This document shows positions 17,920 through 28,300 of a stretch of DNA of 64,000 nucleotides, piece after piece. The translations under genes were made by a program, and so were the position numbers. The notes under the pieces are model-generated. The model worked only from the letters and a program-made list of their open reading frames with translations. It did not search any database and was not told where the DNA came from. Position 1 is the stretch's first letter; each line of letters starts with the position of its first letter. The DNA comes from Mediterraneibacter agrestimuris (lineage in GTDB: Bacteria > Bacillota > Clostridia > Lachnospirales > Lachnospiraceae). The DNA is taken from contig NZ_CALPDG010000003.1 in NCBI RefSeq assembly GCF_943193195.1, positions 140,322 to 204,321 of the forward strand, given 5' to 3'.

Positions 17920-18056
17920 TGTTCACACGGCATCTTGCACTGCGCTGCAAGGTGTCCGGTCAATGAAGTGATAACAGCAATATATCCAGCCCTTCGCTGA
18001 AAGCGACTTAAAATGGGCTGGATACTGTTACTGGAGCACCCGTAGGGTGTGAACAG
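17920..18056. repeat. Structured intergenic repeat, copy 2
   Basis: A 137-bp element closed by TGTTCACAC (17920-17928) and GTGTGAACA (18048-18056). Inside, TATCCAGCCC (17983-17992) pairs with GGGCTGGATA (18016-18025), capped by CGCT-GAAA-AGCG, a GNRA-type tetraloop. The tail is GTTACTG, a CACCC/GGGTG hairpin and TGTGAACAG. Stem bases differ from copy 1 while pairing and layout are kept. Confidence 0.65.
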
Positions 18057-18069
18057 AAACATGCTTAGA

Positions 18070-18267
18070 TTATTTTGATCCTTTTTCTCTTACAACATTC
18101 TGGGGAATCTCGGGAGGACGATATTGATATACATCGTTGTAGGATTCTAGTTCTGCTTCAGAAGTTGGAAGGGAAGGAATCAGTCCGGTGCAGTCACTTG
18201 AGGAAGCTGCATTAGACAAATAATCGAAATCATCAATGATTTTCTGATTTTTCTTTTTATCTGACAT
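18070..18267 (-). CDS. Small hypothetical protein
   Basis: A 65-residue hydrophilic protein opening MSDKKKNQKIIDDFDYLSNA, preceded by GAGGTGAG. It has no membrane segment or recognisable motif. The C-terminal half is proline- and acid-rich (SYNDVYQYRPPEIP). The clear ribosome site and intergenic position support it being a gene; function unknown. Confidence 0.6.
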   Translation of the reverse strand: MSDKKKNQKIIDDFDYLSNAASSSDCTGLIPSLPTSEAELESYNDVYQYRPPEIPQNVVREKGSK

Positions 18268-18491
18268 ATTCTCACCTCATAGATAGTTTCTGCAAAAAAA
18301 GAGATACTATTCAGAGACAGGACAGAAAATAATCAGATATTAAAAAGTGTATTTTTGGGAGAGTTGTATAAAAATAGGAAAAAGTAAAAATCCAGATTTC
18401 CCATTGTCCTAATTTCTATAAAATGTTATAATGTACGCGAGTGCAAAATAAGTAATACACTTGAGCGATACGAAAGAGAGGAACGTACATC

Positions 18492-19682
18492 ATGAAATGT
18501 CCGATTTGCGGCAAAGAACTTGAGATAATGAAAAAACAGGTTGGTGCTGATGAAAATGGCAGTCCAATCTTTAATCAATATGCAGTGTGCAGAGATTGTA
18601 AGAAACAATGGAATCTGGATAAACAGCGTGCGAAGAAAGCAAAAGAAGCAAGAGAAGTAAAAGAAACGGAAGTAAAGGATGTTAAGACAGCAAAAGCATC
18701 TTCTGTGCAGGAATCTGCAACAAAGCCAATTATGAAGAAAGAAGAGAGTGTTACTAAAGCAGGGGAAGAGAGCGAGAATGTAGTTACGAAGTCAGCACCA
18801 AAGAAACGATCTGCAGATGTATCAGCAGCAGAAAGTGAAGTGGCAAAGAAAGCAGCGCCGAAGAAGCGGTCTGCAGGTACATCTGCAGCAGAAGGTGGAG
18901 CAGTGAAGAAGAAAGCAGCACCTAAAAAACGTCCGGTGTCTGCGCAGAAGGGTGAGATGGATGAACAGAAATATGCCAATATCCCTCCTGAAAAAGTAAG
19001 AACAAAGAAAGAGAAAGCCGTGCGTCAGGCATATGAGGATATGCTTTCCACAGATCCAAATTATAAGCCGAAAAAGAGAAAATCCTCGAATGGGGAAACA
19101 ACTACTGTCAGCCAAAAGGCTGTGAAGAAAAAAGTAGAAAGCATTCAGTCCTCAGTGAAGAAGAGCCCGGAGGCTGAGAAAAAACGTCCGGCAAGCAAAG
19201 CGTCAAAGCGTTATGAAGAAAACTACGATGACGATGATGATTATGATGAAGAATTCGATTATATGGATGATGTGACAAGTGCGAAGTATCGTGTGTTGAG
19301 AGTGATTCTTGGCATTCTCTCTGTTCTGGCATTTGGATATTTTGGATATAAAGGCTTTATTAGTGGATTAGACAGCGTTGCTTCCGGCGGGAGAATTACA
19401 GGTGGTATGACTTATATTATACTTGCAGCCTGTATGTTGTCAGCAGGATTGCTACTTCTGATTATGCAGAATAGCAGGAGTATTGTTGCATATCTGCTTC
19501 CGATTATCATTTATCTGGGCAGCGGAGTGTTTGCATTTCTTAAGAAAGGCGATGAGAAGATACTTCTATATAGTGCTGTTGCAGGAGCTGTAATGGCATT
19601 GATTTTGATTATTCTGGCGGCAACATCCAGGAATCAGGAAGATGAGTATGAAGAAGATCCATTTGAGGATGATTACGAATAA
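18492..19682 (+). CDS. Zinc-ribbon, lysine/alanine-rich membrane protein
   Basis: A 396-residue protein in four parts. First comes a zinc ribbon (CPICGKELEIMKK, then CRDCKKQW). Residues about 40-180 are lysine-rich low complexity with repeated AAPKKRSA-type units (near 100-150). An acidic patch (NYDDDDDYDEEFDYMDD) follows. The C-terminal part has four hydrophobic segments (VILGILSVLAFGYFGYKG; MTYIILAACMLSAGLLLLIM; IVAYLLPIIIYLGSGVFAF; AVAGAVMALILIILAAT) and an acidic tail. No enzymatic motif is seen. The basic linker may contact nucleic acid or the membrane surface, but this is only inference. Confidence 0.75.
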   Translation: MKCPICGKELEIMKKQVGADENGSPIFNQYAVCRDCKKQWNLDKQRAKKAKEAREVKETEVKDVKTAKASSVQESATKPIMKKEESVTKAGEESENVVTKSAPKKRSADVSAAESEVAKKAAPKKRSAGTSAAEGGAVKKKAAPKKRPVSAQKGEMDEQKYANIPPEKVRTKKEKAVRQAYEDMLSTDPNYKPKKRKSSNGETTTVSQKAVKKKVESIQSSVKKSPEAEKKRPASKASKRYEENYDDDDDYDEEFDYMDDVTSAKYRVLRVILGILSVLAFGYFGYKGFISGLDSVASGGRITGGMTYIILAACMLSAGLLLLIMQNSRSIVAYLLPIIIYLGSGVFAFLKKGDEKILLYSAVAGAVMALILIILAATSRNQEDEYEEDPFEDDYE

Positions 19683-19740
19683 GTCTATTCTATAATGTGA
19701 TTTGGATAGATATGTGAAATAAAATTTAGAATAAAGAGAT

Positions 19741-19784
19741 AAAAGAGATTTGGAAGTTAAAGCTTCTGAATCTCTTTTTACATG
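19741..19784 (+). terminator. Terminator after the zinc-ribbon gene
   Basis: AAAAGAGATT (19741-19750) pairs with AATCTCTTTT (19769-19778), ending in a short T-run. Confidence 0.65.
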
Positions 19785-19904
19785 ATAAATTTGCCAGATT
19801 GTCCTAATGTCGGTGGATTAAATGCAGGAGCTTGTTTACATGAACAGATTTTTCTCATATTCATATACTGATAACAAAGTGTGGTTTATAATAGGGAGGA
19901 TATT

Positions 19905-20396
19905 ATGAAGAAACGTTTTTTGGCGTTAATGATGTCAGTGGGGATGATTCTGACATTACTGACAGGATGTACGGCAGATAAAGATGTGGAAACATCGGGA
20001 ATTTCATCAGAAGTAACATCAGATGAAAAAGGGGCAAAGAAGGAGGTGGTTCTCAATGAGGTGGCACACTCTATTTTCTACGCACCTATGTATGTTGCAA
20101 TTGAAGAAGGCTATTTTGAAGAAGAAGGAATTGAATTGACATTGGTTTGTGGGTTTGGGGCAGACAAAGTGATGACTGCGGTTCTCTCTGGAGAGGCAGA
20201 AATTGGTTTTATGGGTTCTGAGTCTTCCATTTATACTTATAATGAGGGAGCAAATGATTATGTTGTGAATTTTGCCCAGCTTACACAACGGGCTGGGAAT
20301 TTTCTTGTGGCAAAGGAACCTACAGAGGATTTCGCGTGGGAGGATCTGAAAGGAACTACAGTGCTGGGTGGACGAAAAGGTGTGGTACATATATAA
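19905..20396 (+). pseudogene. ABC transporter substrate-binding lipoprotein, 5' half (interrupted by the island)
   Basis: The N-terminal half of an NMT1/ThiY/SsuA-type periplasmic binding protein. It opens with a lipoprotein signal (KKRFLALMMSVGMILTLLTG then C) and continues with HSIFYAPMYVAIEEGYFEEE and GEAEIGFMGSESS. Chromosomal sequence ends at 20380 within the codon series for GTTVLGGRKG. The frame then enters island DNA and stops at 20396. Joining 20380 to 45824 restores one frame of 349 codons. The start at 19905 follows GGGAGG. The substrate, perhaps a pyrimidine or sulfonate, cannot be told from sequence, and no permease or ATPase gene is adjacent. Confidence 0.9.
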
Positions 20397-20405
20397 ATGT
20401 AAATT
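20371..20405. other. Left junction (attL) of the genomic island
   Basis: Host sequence GACGAAAAGG ends at 20380 and island sequence TGTGGTACAT begins at 20381. AGG is shared with the right junction, so the crossover probably lies at GG. The island arm ATGTAAATT (20397-20405) is the exact complement of the right-end arm at 45797-45805. Confidence 0.85.
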
Positions 20406-20493
20406 TAGAGACTATTGTAATCCTGTGTTATTGGGCGGATAGGATGAATAGTGCGAAAGTCTCTCAGAGCATTGAAATAAAATAGAAAATTAT

Positions 20494-20982
20494 TACGATA
20501 TATCAAAAGAGGAACCAGACTTCTCCGGCTACTTTAACAAGCTGCCAGAAACATGGGTAATTTTTATTACGGAAAATGATGCCATGGAAAAAGGGCTGCC
20601 GCTTTATCCAATTGAGCGGTGCTTTTTAGGAACGGGTGAGAAATTTGAGGACGGTTCGCACATATTACATGTTAATGGCACTTACCGTGGAGATACGCCA
20701 ATCGGAAAGTTAATGCATAACTTCTCCTGCACAAATGCGGAGGATATGTATTACGGAATACTGGCAGATAGAGTGCGATTTTTCAAAGAGAGTAAGGAGG
20801 GTATCGAGATTATGTGCCGGGCTATGGAGGATATGAGAAATCAGACGTTGAAGGAAGGAATGAGAGAAGTTGCGCTTCGCATGTTGGCGGCAGGCAAATA
20901 TGCATTAGAGGAAATTGTTAATATTTCAGGACTTTCTCTTGAAGAAGTCAAACAACTGAAAGCTGACCGAAGCGATAGGTAA
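20494..20982 (+). pseudogene. Rpn/PD-(D/E)XK nuclease-family transposase remnant
   Basis: About 160 codons of a C-terminal piece. It contains YDISKEEPDFSGYFNKLPET, then LPLYPIERCFLGTGEKFEDG and HILHVNGTYRGDTPIGKLMH, and ends with the helix pair ALEEIVNISGLSLEEVKQL. These are characteristic of Rpn-type recombination-promoting nucleases. The N-terminal nuclease half is missing; a stop codon precedes 20494. It sits at the extreme left end of the island, so it was probably truncated before or during island assembly. Further short fragments of similar C-terminal sequence follow near 21,130-21,220. Confidence 0.7.
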
Positions 20983-21553
20983 AGCTAATGAACCGGGAAT
21001 CTGAAAATAAGGTTCCTGGTTCTGCTTTTAAATTTTTCTGGATTGTATTTCTTTTTGGAATTGTGTTTCGTTGAAAAAGGGATGGCCGACATACGGGAAG
21101 GCAGGGCAGCAGAAAGAATGAAAAAAAGGTAAAATGACACTGGAGGATATCGCAGATTGTGCTTGGATATTATCTTTTGACGAATTAAAGAGGATTGAAG
21201 CCGAGATTATACAGTTGCCATAAATATTTTGGTATTAAAAATAGTAGCGTAAAGGCGGACAGGAAAATATCATAATAAAATTTGTTATATTTTTTGGCAT
21301 TCAGTGAAAGCTGGATGCTATTTCTATGTGCGCCCGGTATGGACGCAATCTAGTCGGCGAAGTTTGTAACACGTCTTGGGTAGTGGAAAGCGTATAGGTA
21401 AAGTTTTTGCCAGCTGGGGAAAATAACTTCTAGCGTATATTTTCTCTTCCCTTTCAGAATGTGGGTTTGGCAAAGTTTTCTGTAAACCACTTGAAATACA
21501 TTTTGTATGCATAGAATAAGCAGGTTCTATTTTGTATCTGGTGTAATAGGCGC

Positions 21554-21616
21554 AAGGCATCCTATTGGATGCCTTAAAACCTTACATACAAGGAGTAGAG
21601 CATCCTATTGGATGCT
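21554..21616. repeat. Two copies of a short palindromic repeat
   Basis: AAGGCATCC-TATT-GGATGCCTT (21554-21575) and AGCATCC-TATT-GGATGCT (21599-21616) are 23 bp apart. The core GCATCCTATTGGATGC is identical in both. The surrounding 21,230-21,750 has no convincing gene. Confidence 0.6.
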
Positions 21617-21757
21617 ATGTGAAGAAAGATTACAGATTTTTGTGTATCGGCTCATTATAATAGAAATCGGGATGGAATATTTATCAATCAAACTATTATT
21701 TGCTACAATTAGAGTCTAAATATTCTTTTTAAGAAGTAGGATCAGAAGGATTGTTGT

Positions 21758-21931
21758 ATTGATTCTATCGGAAAAGATCGATTAATTTGCGGAACAGGTT
21801 TTGCAAGCATAGCATTTGGATATCCAAATGCTGTTTGGGAGAATCCCAAGCCCCTTCAAAATTATGATAAGAAAAGACATAAAAAGATAAAAAAGAAGCA
21901 AGTTAAGAATATATCTATGGAGAGAATATAA
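21758..21931 (+). pseudogene. Remnant reading frame of unknown family
   Basis: A 57-codon fragment reading IDSIGKDRLICGTGFASIAF then GYPNAVWENPKPLQNYD and a lysine-rich tail. It has no proper start and looks like the C-terminus of a small element-borne protein. The 22-bp palindrome AGCATTTGGATATCCAAATG plus CT at 21811-21832 lies inside it and may be chance. I do not recognise the family. Confidence 0.35.
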
Positions 21932-22022
21932 AAAGCGTGTTATACTACTTGGGGAAGTATTATAATGAAAACTGGAACAAAGCTGATTATGATGGGAAAG
22001 ATGTTATCTTGACAATTTTGGA

Positions 22023-22240
22023 TTAGTCATATAAAAAGATTAGAAAAAAGATTGACTCAAATTTGTGTAAACAAAAAGACTTTAAAATTGTTGGTTGTGG
22101 TTATATGGAAGTAGTTACGATAACTAATAAACCCATGTCAAAGATGAAAAGAAATGAATCGGTTTTCCCGGATACTATTTTAAAGATATGTGAGGTATTG
22201 AATTGCAACATCAAGGATGTGGTAATAATGTGGTTTTGGA
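22023..22240 (+). pseudogene. Decayed XRE-family regulator upstream of dptF
   Basis: Pieces of a Cro/CI-type helix-turn-helix protein appear in two frames. The first reads ISHIKRLEKRLTQICVNKKT (from about 22023); the second reads SKMKRNESVFPDTILKICEV then LNCNIKDVV (from about 22138). Together they make the usual 70-residue XRE layout but a frameshift and stop separate them. It probably once regulated the downstream dpt genes, and now is inactive. A weak TTGACA/TATAAA pair with a short spacer (22009-22035) precedes it. Confidence 0.6.
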
Positions 22241-22255
22241 GCAGTGAGGTGTCAT

Positions 22256-23977
22256 ATGGCAAATTGTAGTTTTTTAGATGAATTAAATCGATTAAGAAAA
22301 TCATCCAGTGACTCTATAGATAATATTGAGAAATTTGATGATTTTAAAAGATATATGCATGTAACAAGGAATGTTGAGGAGGACTTAAAAGAGATTCTTG
22401 TGTCAGTCAATAATTCTGGCAAAAAAACATTAATCCTTCTGTGTGGAAGTGCGGGAGACGGAAAATCTCATTTACTTTCCTATCTTAAAAATGAAGAAAG
22501 AGTGTTAGATGACTATTCAGTGTATAATGATGCTACAGAAAGTAGTGCACCTTCAAAAACTGCCATAGATACATTGAATGAGGTGTTGACTGACTTTTCA
22601 GATGTGAATATTGCGTCAGAAGGAAAAAATGTTATTTTAGCCATTAATCTCGGTGTGCTAAGTAATTTTATTGAGTCTTCTTATGGAAAAAATTATCAAT
22701 TGTTCCTCCAATATGTTGAGAAAAATAATATATTGACAACTGCAGTAAATGATAATGGTTACATAGAAGGTAGCAGTTTTCAGCATGTTAACTTTTCTGA
22801 TTATCATATGTATACGCTGTCAGATGCGGGAACAGAACCAGGATATATCTTACGAATTCTGAGTAAGGTTTTTGCAAAAACAGGAGAAAATCCTTTTTTT
22901 TCAACCTTTCAGAAGTCGTGCCAAACGTGTCCAATTGCACAGAAGTGCCCGGTTAAGCATAATTATGAATTTTTGATGGACGAGCAAATTCAGAAATATA
23001 TTGCAAATTCCTTAGTTGAGGTAACAATTAGGGAAAAAGAGATTCTTACCACCAGAGAAATACAGAATTATATTTATGATATTTTGGTGGCACATAAATT
23101 TAGCTATAAGATTATTTCAAATGCATCAACTATTACAACTAATTATTTAAAGGAGTATTTAAGGGATATTACGCCGGTCCTTATGTTTGATTATGTAGAT
23201 ATGTCCCCACTTTTAAATCAATTGGGAAAATATGATCCATTACTAGTGCGTTCAGAAGCGGCTGATGAAATGGCTATTTTCTACTATGTCTCTTCAGATA
23301 TTTCATTACAAATAAAGAAAATATTGGAAGATACACCATATGCTGTAGTACTCAATCAACTGGGAACAATTGATAAGTTGAATGATGACAAGGTATTAAG
23401 AGCTCAGATTTTTAATGTATTGGTTCGGATTGAAGCAATAAAAGGGAACATAAAAGGTGATGAAGTATACAATCAATATATTAGAAATCTTTATTATTAC
23501 AATCTTGGTATGATTCGTAAATTGGCACAACTGTATGATTTGGTAGAAAAGGCTGTAATTCAATGGTGTGGATGTGAATCAGGAAATACTATTTGTTTAG
23601 ATGAATCTCATGAAGGCTTTACATTATATGAAAATATAAAATTTGAACCATATTTAGATGATGTGGATACTAAAAAAAGTGTCACTATATTAGAGCAGTT
23701 TTCTCCATCAATCGTTGTTAAGTTTGAAAGTCAGAGAACAAAGGACATAATCGCACTGGATGTAGACTATTCCTTATATAAGTTGCTATATAAACTGAAG
23801 CAAGGGTATGTACAAACGGCAGATGATCGAAATAATCACGCTGATTTTATCAGTTTTATTGAGAAAATTTTAAAGACCGGTTCTGCAAAAGAAAATGTTC
23901 TTGTTGTTTCTGAAGATGGACGCAAAGCAAATGTTGAATGCACAAAATTTGGTTATAGATTTAAGGTGGTGAAGTAA
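22256..23977 (+). CDS. dptF: DNA phosphorothioation-dependent restriction protein DptF
   Basis: A 573-residue P-loop protein with LLCGSAGDGKSHLLSYL (about residues 60-76) as Walker A. A cysteine cluster CQTCPIAQKCPV occurs near residue 222. This combination matches DptF (DndF), one of three subunits that attack DNA lacking phosphorothioate marks. The start at 22256 follows GAGGTG; the GTG at 22244 is less likely. The stop codon overlaps the dptG start (TAATG), indicating translational coupling. AT-rich codon use contrasts with the chromosome. Confidence 0.9.
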   Translation: MANCSFLDELNRLRKSSSDSIDNIEKFDDFKRYMHVTRNVEEDLKEILVSVNNSGKKTLILLCGSAGDGKSHLLSYLKNEERVLDDYSVYNDATESSAPSKTAIDTLNEVLTDFSDVNIASEGKNVILAINLGVLSNFIESSYGKNYQLFLQYVEKNNILTTAVNDNGYIEGSSFQHVNFSDYHMYTLSDAGTEPGYILRILSKVFAKTGENPFFSTFQKSCQTCPIAQKCPVKHNYEFLMDEQIQKYIANSLVEVTIREKEILTTREIQNYIYDILVAHKFSYKIISNASTITTNYLKEYLRDITPVLMFDYVDMSPLLNQLGKYDPLLVRSEAADEMAIFYYVSSDISLQIKKILEDTPYAVVLNQLGTIDKLNDDKVLRAQIFNVLVRIEAIKGNIKGDEVYNQYIRNLYYYNLGMIRKLAQLYDLVEKAVIQWCGCESGNTICLDESHEGFTLYENIKFEPYLDDVDTKKSVTILEQFSPSIVVKFESQRTKDIIALDVDYSLYKLLYKLKQGYVQTADDRNNHADFISFIEKILKTGSAKENVLVVSEDGRKANVECTKFGYRFKVVK

Positions 23978-25392
23978 TGGATTACATCTTTGATGAAGAA
24001 AAATTTAATGAGAGTTTTAATGTTAAGCCCGTTAAAGAAAAATCCGCTGATTCACTAAGGCTTTCGCATATACCAGATAATAGTTTCAAGTTGTTTCCTT
24101 ATAAAGCTAGCGGAAAAAGACAGGCTCCGATTGTTACTGAGTTGGAAGAAAGTGTTAGTGGATTTTTTCGGAGAGCTTTAAATGTTGAATCAGCGGCTAT
24201 TGACTATGATACACTTTGTGATTTGTTATTAGAAAATCTTGAAATAGATTTACCAGATATCGAATTGTTTAGGGATATAATTAGAGAATTCTTTTTTGAT
24301 GGTACTGATTTTGTAGCTACAAATTTAGGATTATATCCCTATCAGACGAGAACAAATAACAAGAGTGCAGATCGCTTGGCCTTTTTTTTGTTTTGTATAT
24401 TGGGGATTGATCAGAGTGATTGTGATGTAATTAAGAAGGCCGCTGATAGATATTCATATAATGTTTTGGAACAAATGGTAGTGGCGGCTATTAATTCCAC
24501 AGCATTAGGCGAAAAAGAGCCCGAAAAGAATTATTATTCTGTAGTAACATGTGTGCAAGAGAAGTTTAAGAAAGATTTCCATTTTATGTTACAGACAGAT
24601 ATGACATCTATTGAAGATTTTTCTAATCTCCTGTCGTTGTATTATTTTTACTATGTATCACAGACGAGTATTGTATTGGATAAGTTTTGTGAAGGGAAAA
24701 GAGATGAACCAATTAGTATTTATTATGCATTAGATTGGGAAAAGGTAAGTAAGAATCGCAAGTGTTGCTGTGAAGGCTGGGAAAAGCTTCAAGCAAATAT
24801 TAATCATATGTTCAGCCATGCAATTACTCTGGAGATTATCAATCAGCATTCGGATTCACATACAATGTATGATTATATAGCTCTACAGGAATATATTAAT
24901 CTTCACCCAGAGGAGGATGGTCTCATTTCAAATGAGATTGAAAAAGCGGAAAAGGTATATACATCTACAGTTGGGGACTATAAGAAATTTGATCAAATAA
25001 AACATACTCAGAGTGGAAGTAAGACAAATGTAGCCATTAAGCATTTGTTTAGATGTGTAGAGGAACAATTTTTAAATACGGATAGAAAGAGAGCAAATCA
25101 ATTTTATAATGAAAAATTTTCAGAATTCTGTAAGGCTAGATGGGTTAAAAATCGGCGGAAGTCTGGATTGGTCCTAAATCTTACAGAAAGGGATATTATA
25201 TTTCTGACAAAAATATCGCTTCGTAATAAAGATAAAATACGATTGAATGATTTATATAAGGAATATGAATATAGAGGTATTTTCCTTGATAATTCGTCCA
25301 AAGAGCACTTGCAGGAATTTTTTACAAAGTTAAATTTGATTGACAAGAAGAGTGATAGTGGGGATGCACAGTATGTTAAGAGAATTCTATGA
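23977..25392 (+). CDS. dptG: DNA phosphorothioation-dependent restriction protein DptG
   Basis: A 471-residue protein opening MDYIFDEEKFNESFNVKP. It is rich in aromatic and charged residues with no obvious catalytic motif (FLFCILGIDQSDCDVIKKA, and a C-terminal winged-helix-like stretch LNDLYKEYEYRGIFLD). Position, length and neighbours identify it as DptG (DndG), the least characterised subunit of the phosphorothioate-dependent restriction complex. It overlaps dptF at its start and dptH by 20 bp at its end, so the three genes should be made in fixed proportion. Confidence 0.88.
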   Translation: MDYIFDEEKFNESFNVKPVKEKSADSLRLSHIPDNSFKLFPYKASGKRQAPIVTELEESVSGFFRRALNVESAAIDYDTLCDLLLENLEIDLPDIELFRDIIREFFFDGTDFVATNLGLYPYQTRTNNKSADRLAFFLFCILGIDQSDCDVIKKAADRYSYNVLEQMVVAAINSTALGEKEPEKNYYSVVTCVQEKFKKDFHFMLQTDMTSIEDFSNLLSLYYFYYVSQTSIVLDKFCEGKRDEPISIYYALDWEKVSKNRKCCCEGWEKLQANINHMFSHAITLEIINQHSDSHTMYDYIALQEYINLHPEEDGLISNEIEKAEKVYTSTVGDYKKFDQIKHTQSGSKTNVAIKHLFRCVEEQFLNTDRKRANQFYNEKFSEFCKARWVKNRRKSGLVLNLTERDIIFLTKISLRNKDKIRLNDLYKEYEYRGIFLDNSSKEHLQEFFTKLNLIDKKSDSGDAQYVKRIL

Positions 25393-28300
25393 TTTTATAG
25401 CAAAAAAAATAAATAGCTATTTTCAATCACTATCTGCAGACGGTCTCTTGCAAAAGGGTGAAAGTTTTTGCTTAAAACTTGATGATGTAGAAACTGTAGA
25501 AAACGTGGCTATTGCATTAAAAGAATTGGCTAATGACAACAATGCTATGGGGATTTATGAGTATACGTGTAGGGATGGTTCTGTTTATCATACATATACT
25601 TTAAAAGTAATTAATGGTGAGGTAATTATTGCTGCTCAAATAGAAGGAATGACCAATGATTTCTTATGTGCAACCTTGAGGAATGCGGCAAACGATGAAG
25701 GGAAGCCGTTGCTTATGATTTCGTCTAATCCTATTGATAGTGCCAAGAGTGGCTCCAGAGATATGTGTGCTAATGGCATGCCATTTTATGCAGATAATCT
25801 GATGAGTGAAATTAGGCGTATGGTCGAAGTTAGTACTCAGTTGACGTTCCTTGAAAAACGGATTTTAGATTTTGAATTGAAAAGACGTGATGCGGATGTT
25901 TTTAGTGATAAAGCATCTTTATATGAATACAGAGACCTTTTATCTATCATGAGTAGCGGTTCTATTGATGATAATAATTACGTTGGATTCCGGCTGTTTC
26001 CAGTTAACGGAAAGACAGATTATCAGAATTATGGAAAAAGTCAAATTGATAAAGAAATTAAGAATAACCATGATTTGTTTGAGCGAGTAGACAGAAGCAT
26101 AAGGTTTGGAAATCTTGAATCGGATTTGTCTGATGATTTTGAAGAGAGTTTTGTTATTCGAATTGAAAAAGAGCGAAAAAATGATCCAGAAAATTGGAGT
26201 AGATTATTTACATATGCAGAGATGCTGGCTGCAATGCAAAAAAAACAGTTTAAGAAGGATAACCCTTTACAGATAAATCTAGAGAACATTTATGTTTATG
26301 GAGATATGCCGCTTAATGTATTGCCTTTAGACGATAAGGTATTGATTCGTAATGACGGAACTATGAAATCAAAGAAAAGGATAAGAAGCCTTATAGTCTT
26401 TAATCCAGACAAATTCTCTGTTATCCATATCCGTTTTGAATGTAATGCCCGTATATTGAATAGTGATATTTCTCAAGACGATACGTCATTTGTAAGGGAA
26501 GGAAAGAATCTGATATTCAAATTTGAACGCGAAGATATTTCGTTTCATAAGATTGAAATTGGAGATTCGGTTAATAATATCACCTATATTTTTAAGATAT
26601 GTATTATTGATATTTCTGCGGAATATCTTGTTGGGACAATTAAACGTAATTATGTCATAGATTACAAGAAGAATAGAAAAAATTGTAAAATTAAACTTCT
26701 TGGTGTTGGAACTGACTTAACTTTTAATCCGAATGGTTCAGCAAATGTTTCTCAGAAACTGGATGATAATTTACAGTACGATTGTCATTATGATGCTAGG
26801 CTCCATTTGTATGCGACAGAGGAAGAATTAGCAAACTATGGAAGCGGAATAGTGATTGATATTAATTTTGCAGGGATATTAGTTCCGTTTGTACTTTATC
26901 CGGACGAAACAAAAAGTAAAGAAATTATTGGCCGTACGATTTTGAGGGATAAGTTTGCATCTAAGAGTAGTTTTGAAATTAATTCTGAAGATCATATTTA
27001 TAAAGATTCACAGGAATATTTTGCTAAAACAAATCTGCTACGGGAATTGCGGTTAGAACAGCATATCATAGAAAATCATATTGAATATGGGAGATGTCGT
27101 CAATTCAGAGGGGCGGAGATTGGTAAGATTGAAGAAGTCAAGCTGAAACAGAATTCTGAATTACATGAGGCATATTGTGCAATGCTGGATGAATTTCAGA
27201 AAAATTCAACTGTACCAACATTAGCATATTTGTCGGAAAATCTGCTTGAGTCTGTTAAAAACTTTTTAAATGCTTTTAATGCCTTATATGCTGGACTAAA
27301 GGACGGAGGAAGTCTTTCTGTAGAACAGGAAAATGCACTTCTTATTGGCTCTCTTTCAGTAGGGAGAAATATAGAAGAAATATTATTAACACCGTTTCAT
27401 CCTTTGAATCTTGCATATCAATTGGAATTGTTAAAAGAAACAGATTTTGAATTTGCAACAGACGTTGTAATTGACCGGTTAAATTCTATTAATTTACTGC
27501 CTTATCTTCAAAGAAACAAGAAAATATATAGGGTGTCGGATCAACTTTTTTCACAGGAATGGAAGTATTACGCTCCCGTGGAAAATAGAACATATCGAGG
27601 TAATCGACGATATGTTCCTAAATTGATTGAAGAGAAGATTACAGAGTTTGTTTTACATTTCAGGTATATTTTTGATGATATAAATAATAAGACGGTACGT
27701 CTTAATCTTATAAATATGGGCGATTGTAGAGATGTTTTTGTTGGCGTAGCGCAGTTTTTTATACATTCATTGAATAAAACTCCAGATATTGACCGTCTCA
27801 AGCGATTTGAAATCCATATTTATACTGATGATCCGGCGTCCAATGCATTTTCGAATATTAAGGAGTATACACGACTGAAGGAATATTTGTCTGAACTGAA
27901 ACTCACTATTGCAACTGGAACAGCCATGAATAGTCTAGAGGGTGTATTGTCTAAAAATGTGGAATGTTATTTTCATGTTGATCAGGGTGATAGATACGAG
28001 TATGCGCATATTTCGTTCTATGAGATGGAGTTGGAAATCACTTCTGAAACGGCTACAATGAATCAAATTGAGACAGGGATTTCCCTTGGTGGGATTGTGT
28101 CTGGTATTCCCTCTAGTAAATATGGGCAAAAATATAGAACCGGGTTTGGAACTAAGTATGCTCCCAAAACAGATGTTGTTAACTTTGCTGAAAAATATAA
28201 TGCACTGATTCAGGTTGGGGATACTGGAAATCCATTTTATTCTGGCACAGGTATATCAACTCAGATTGATTCAAAAGCCGAGGAGAAAATGGATTACATC

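Noticed and set aside
21324..21560. 78-codon minus-strand frame in the island left arm
   Set aside because: Basic, low-complexity translation with no ribosome site in repeat-containing DNA.
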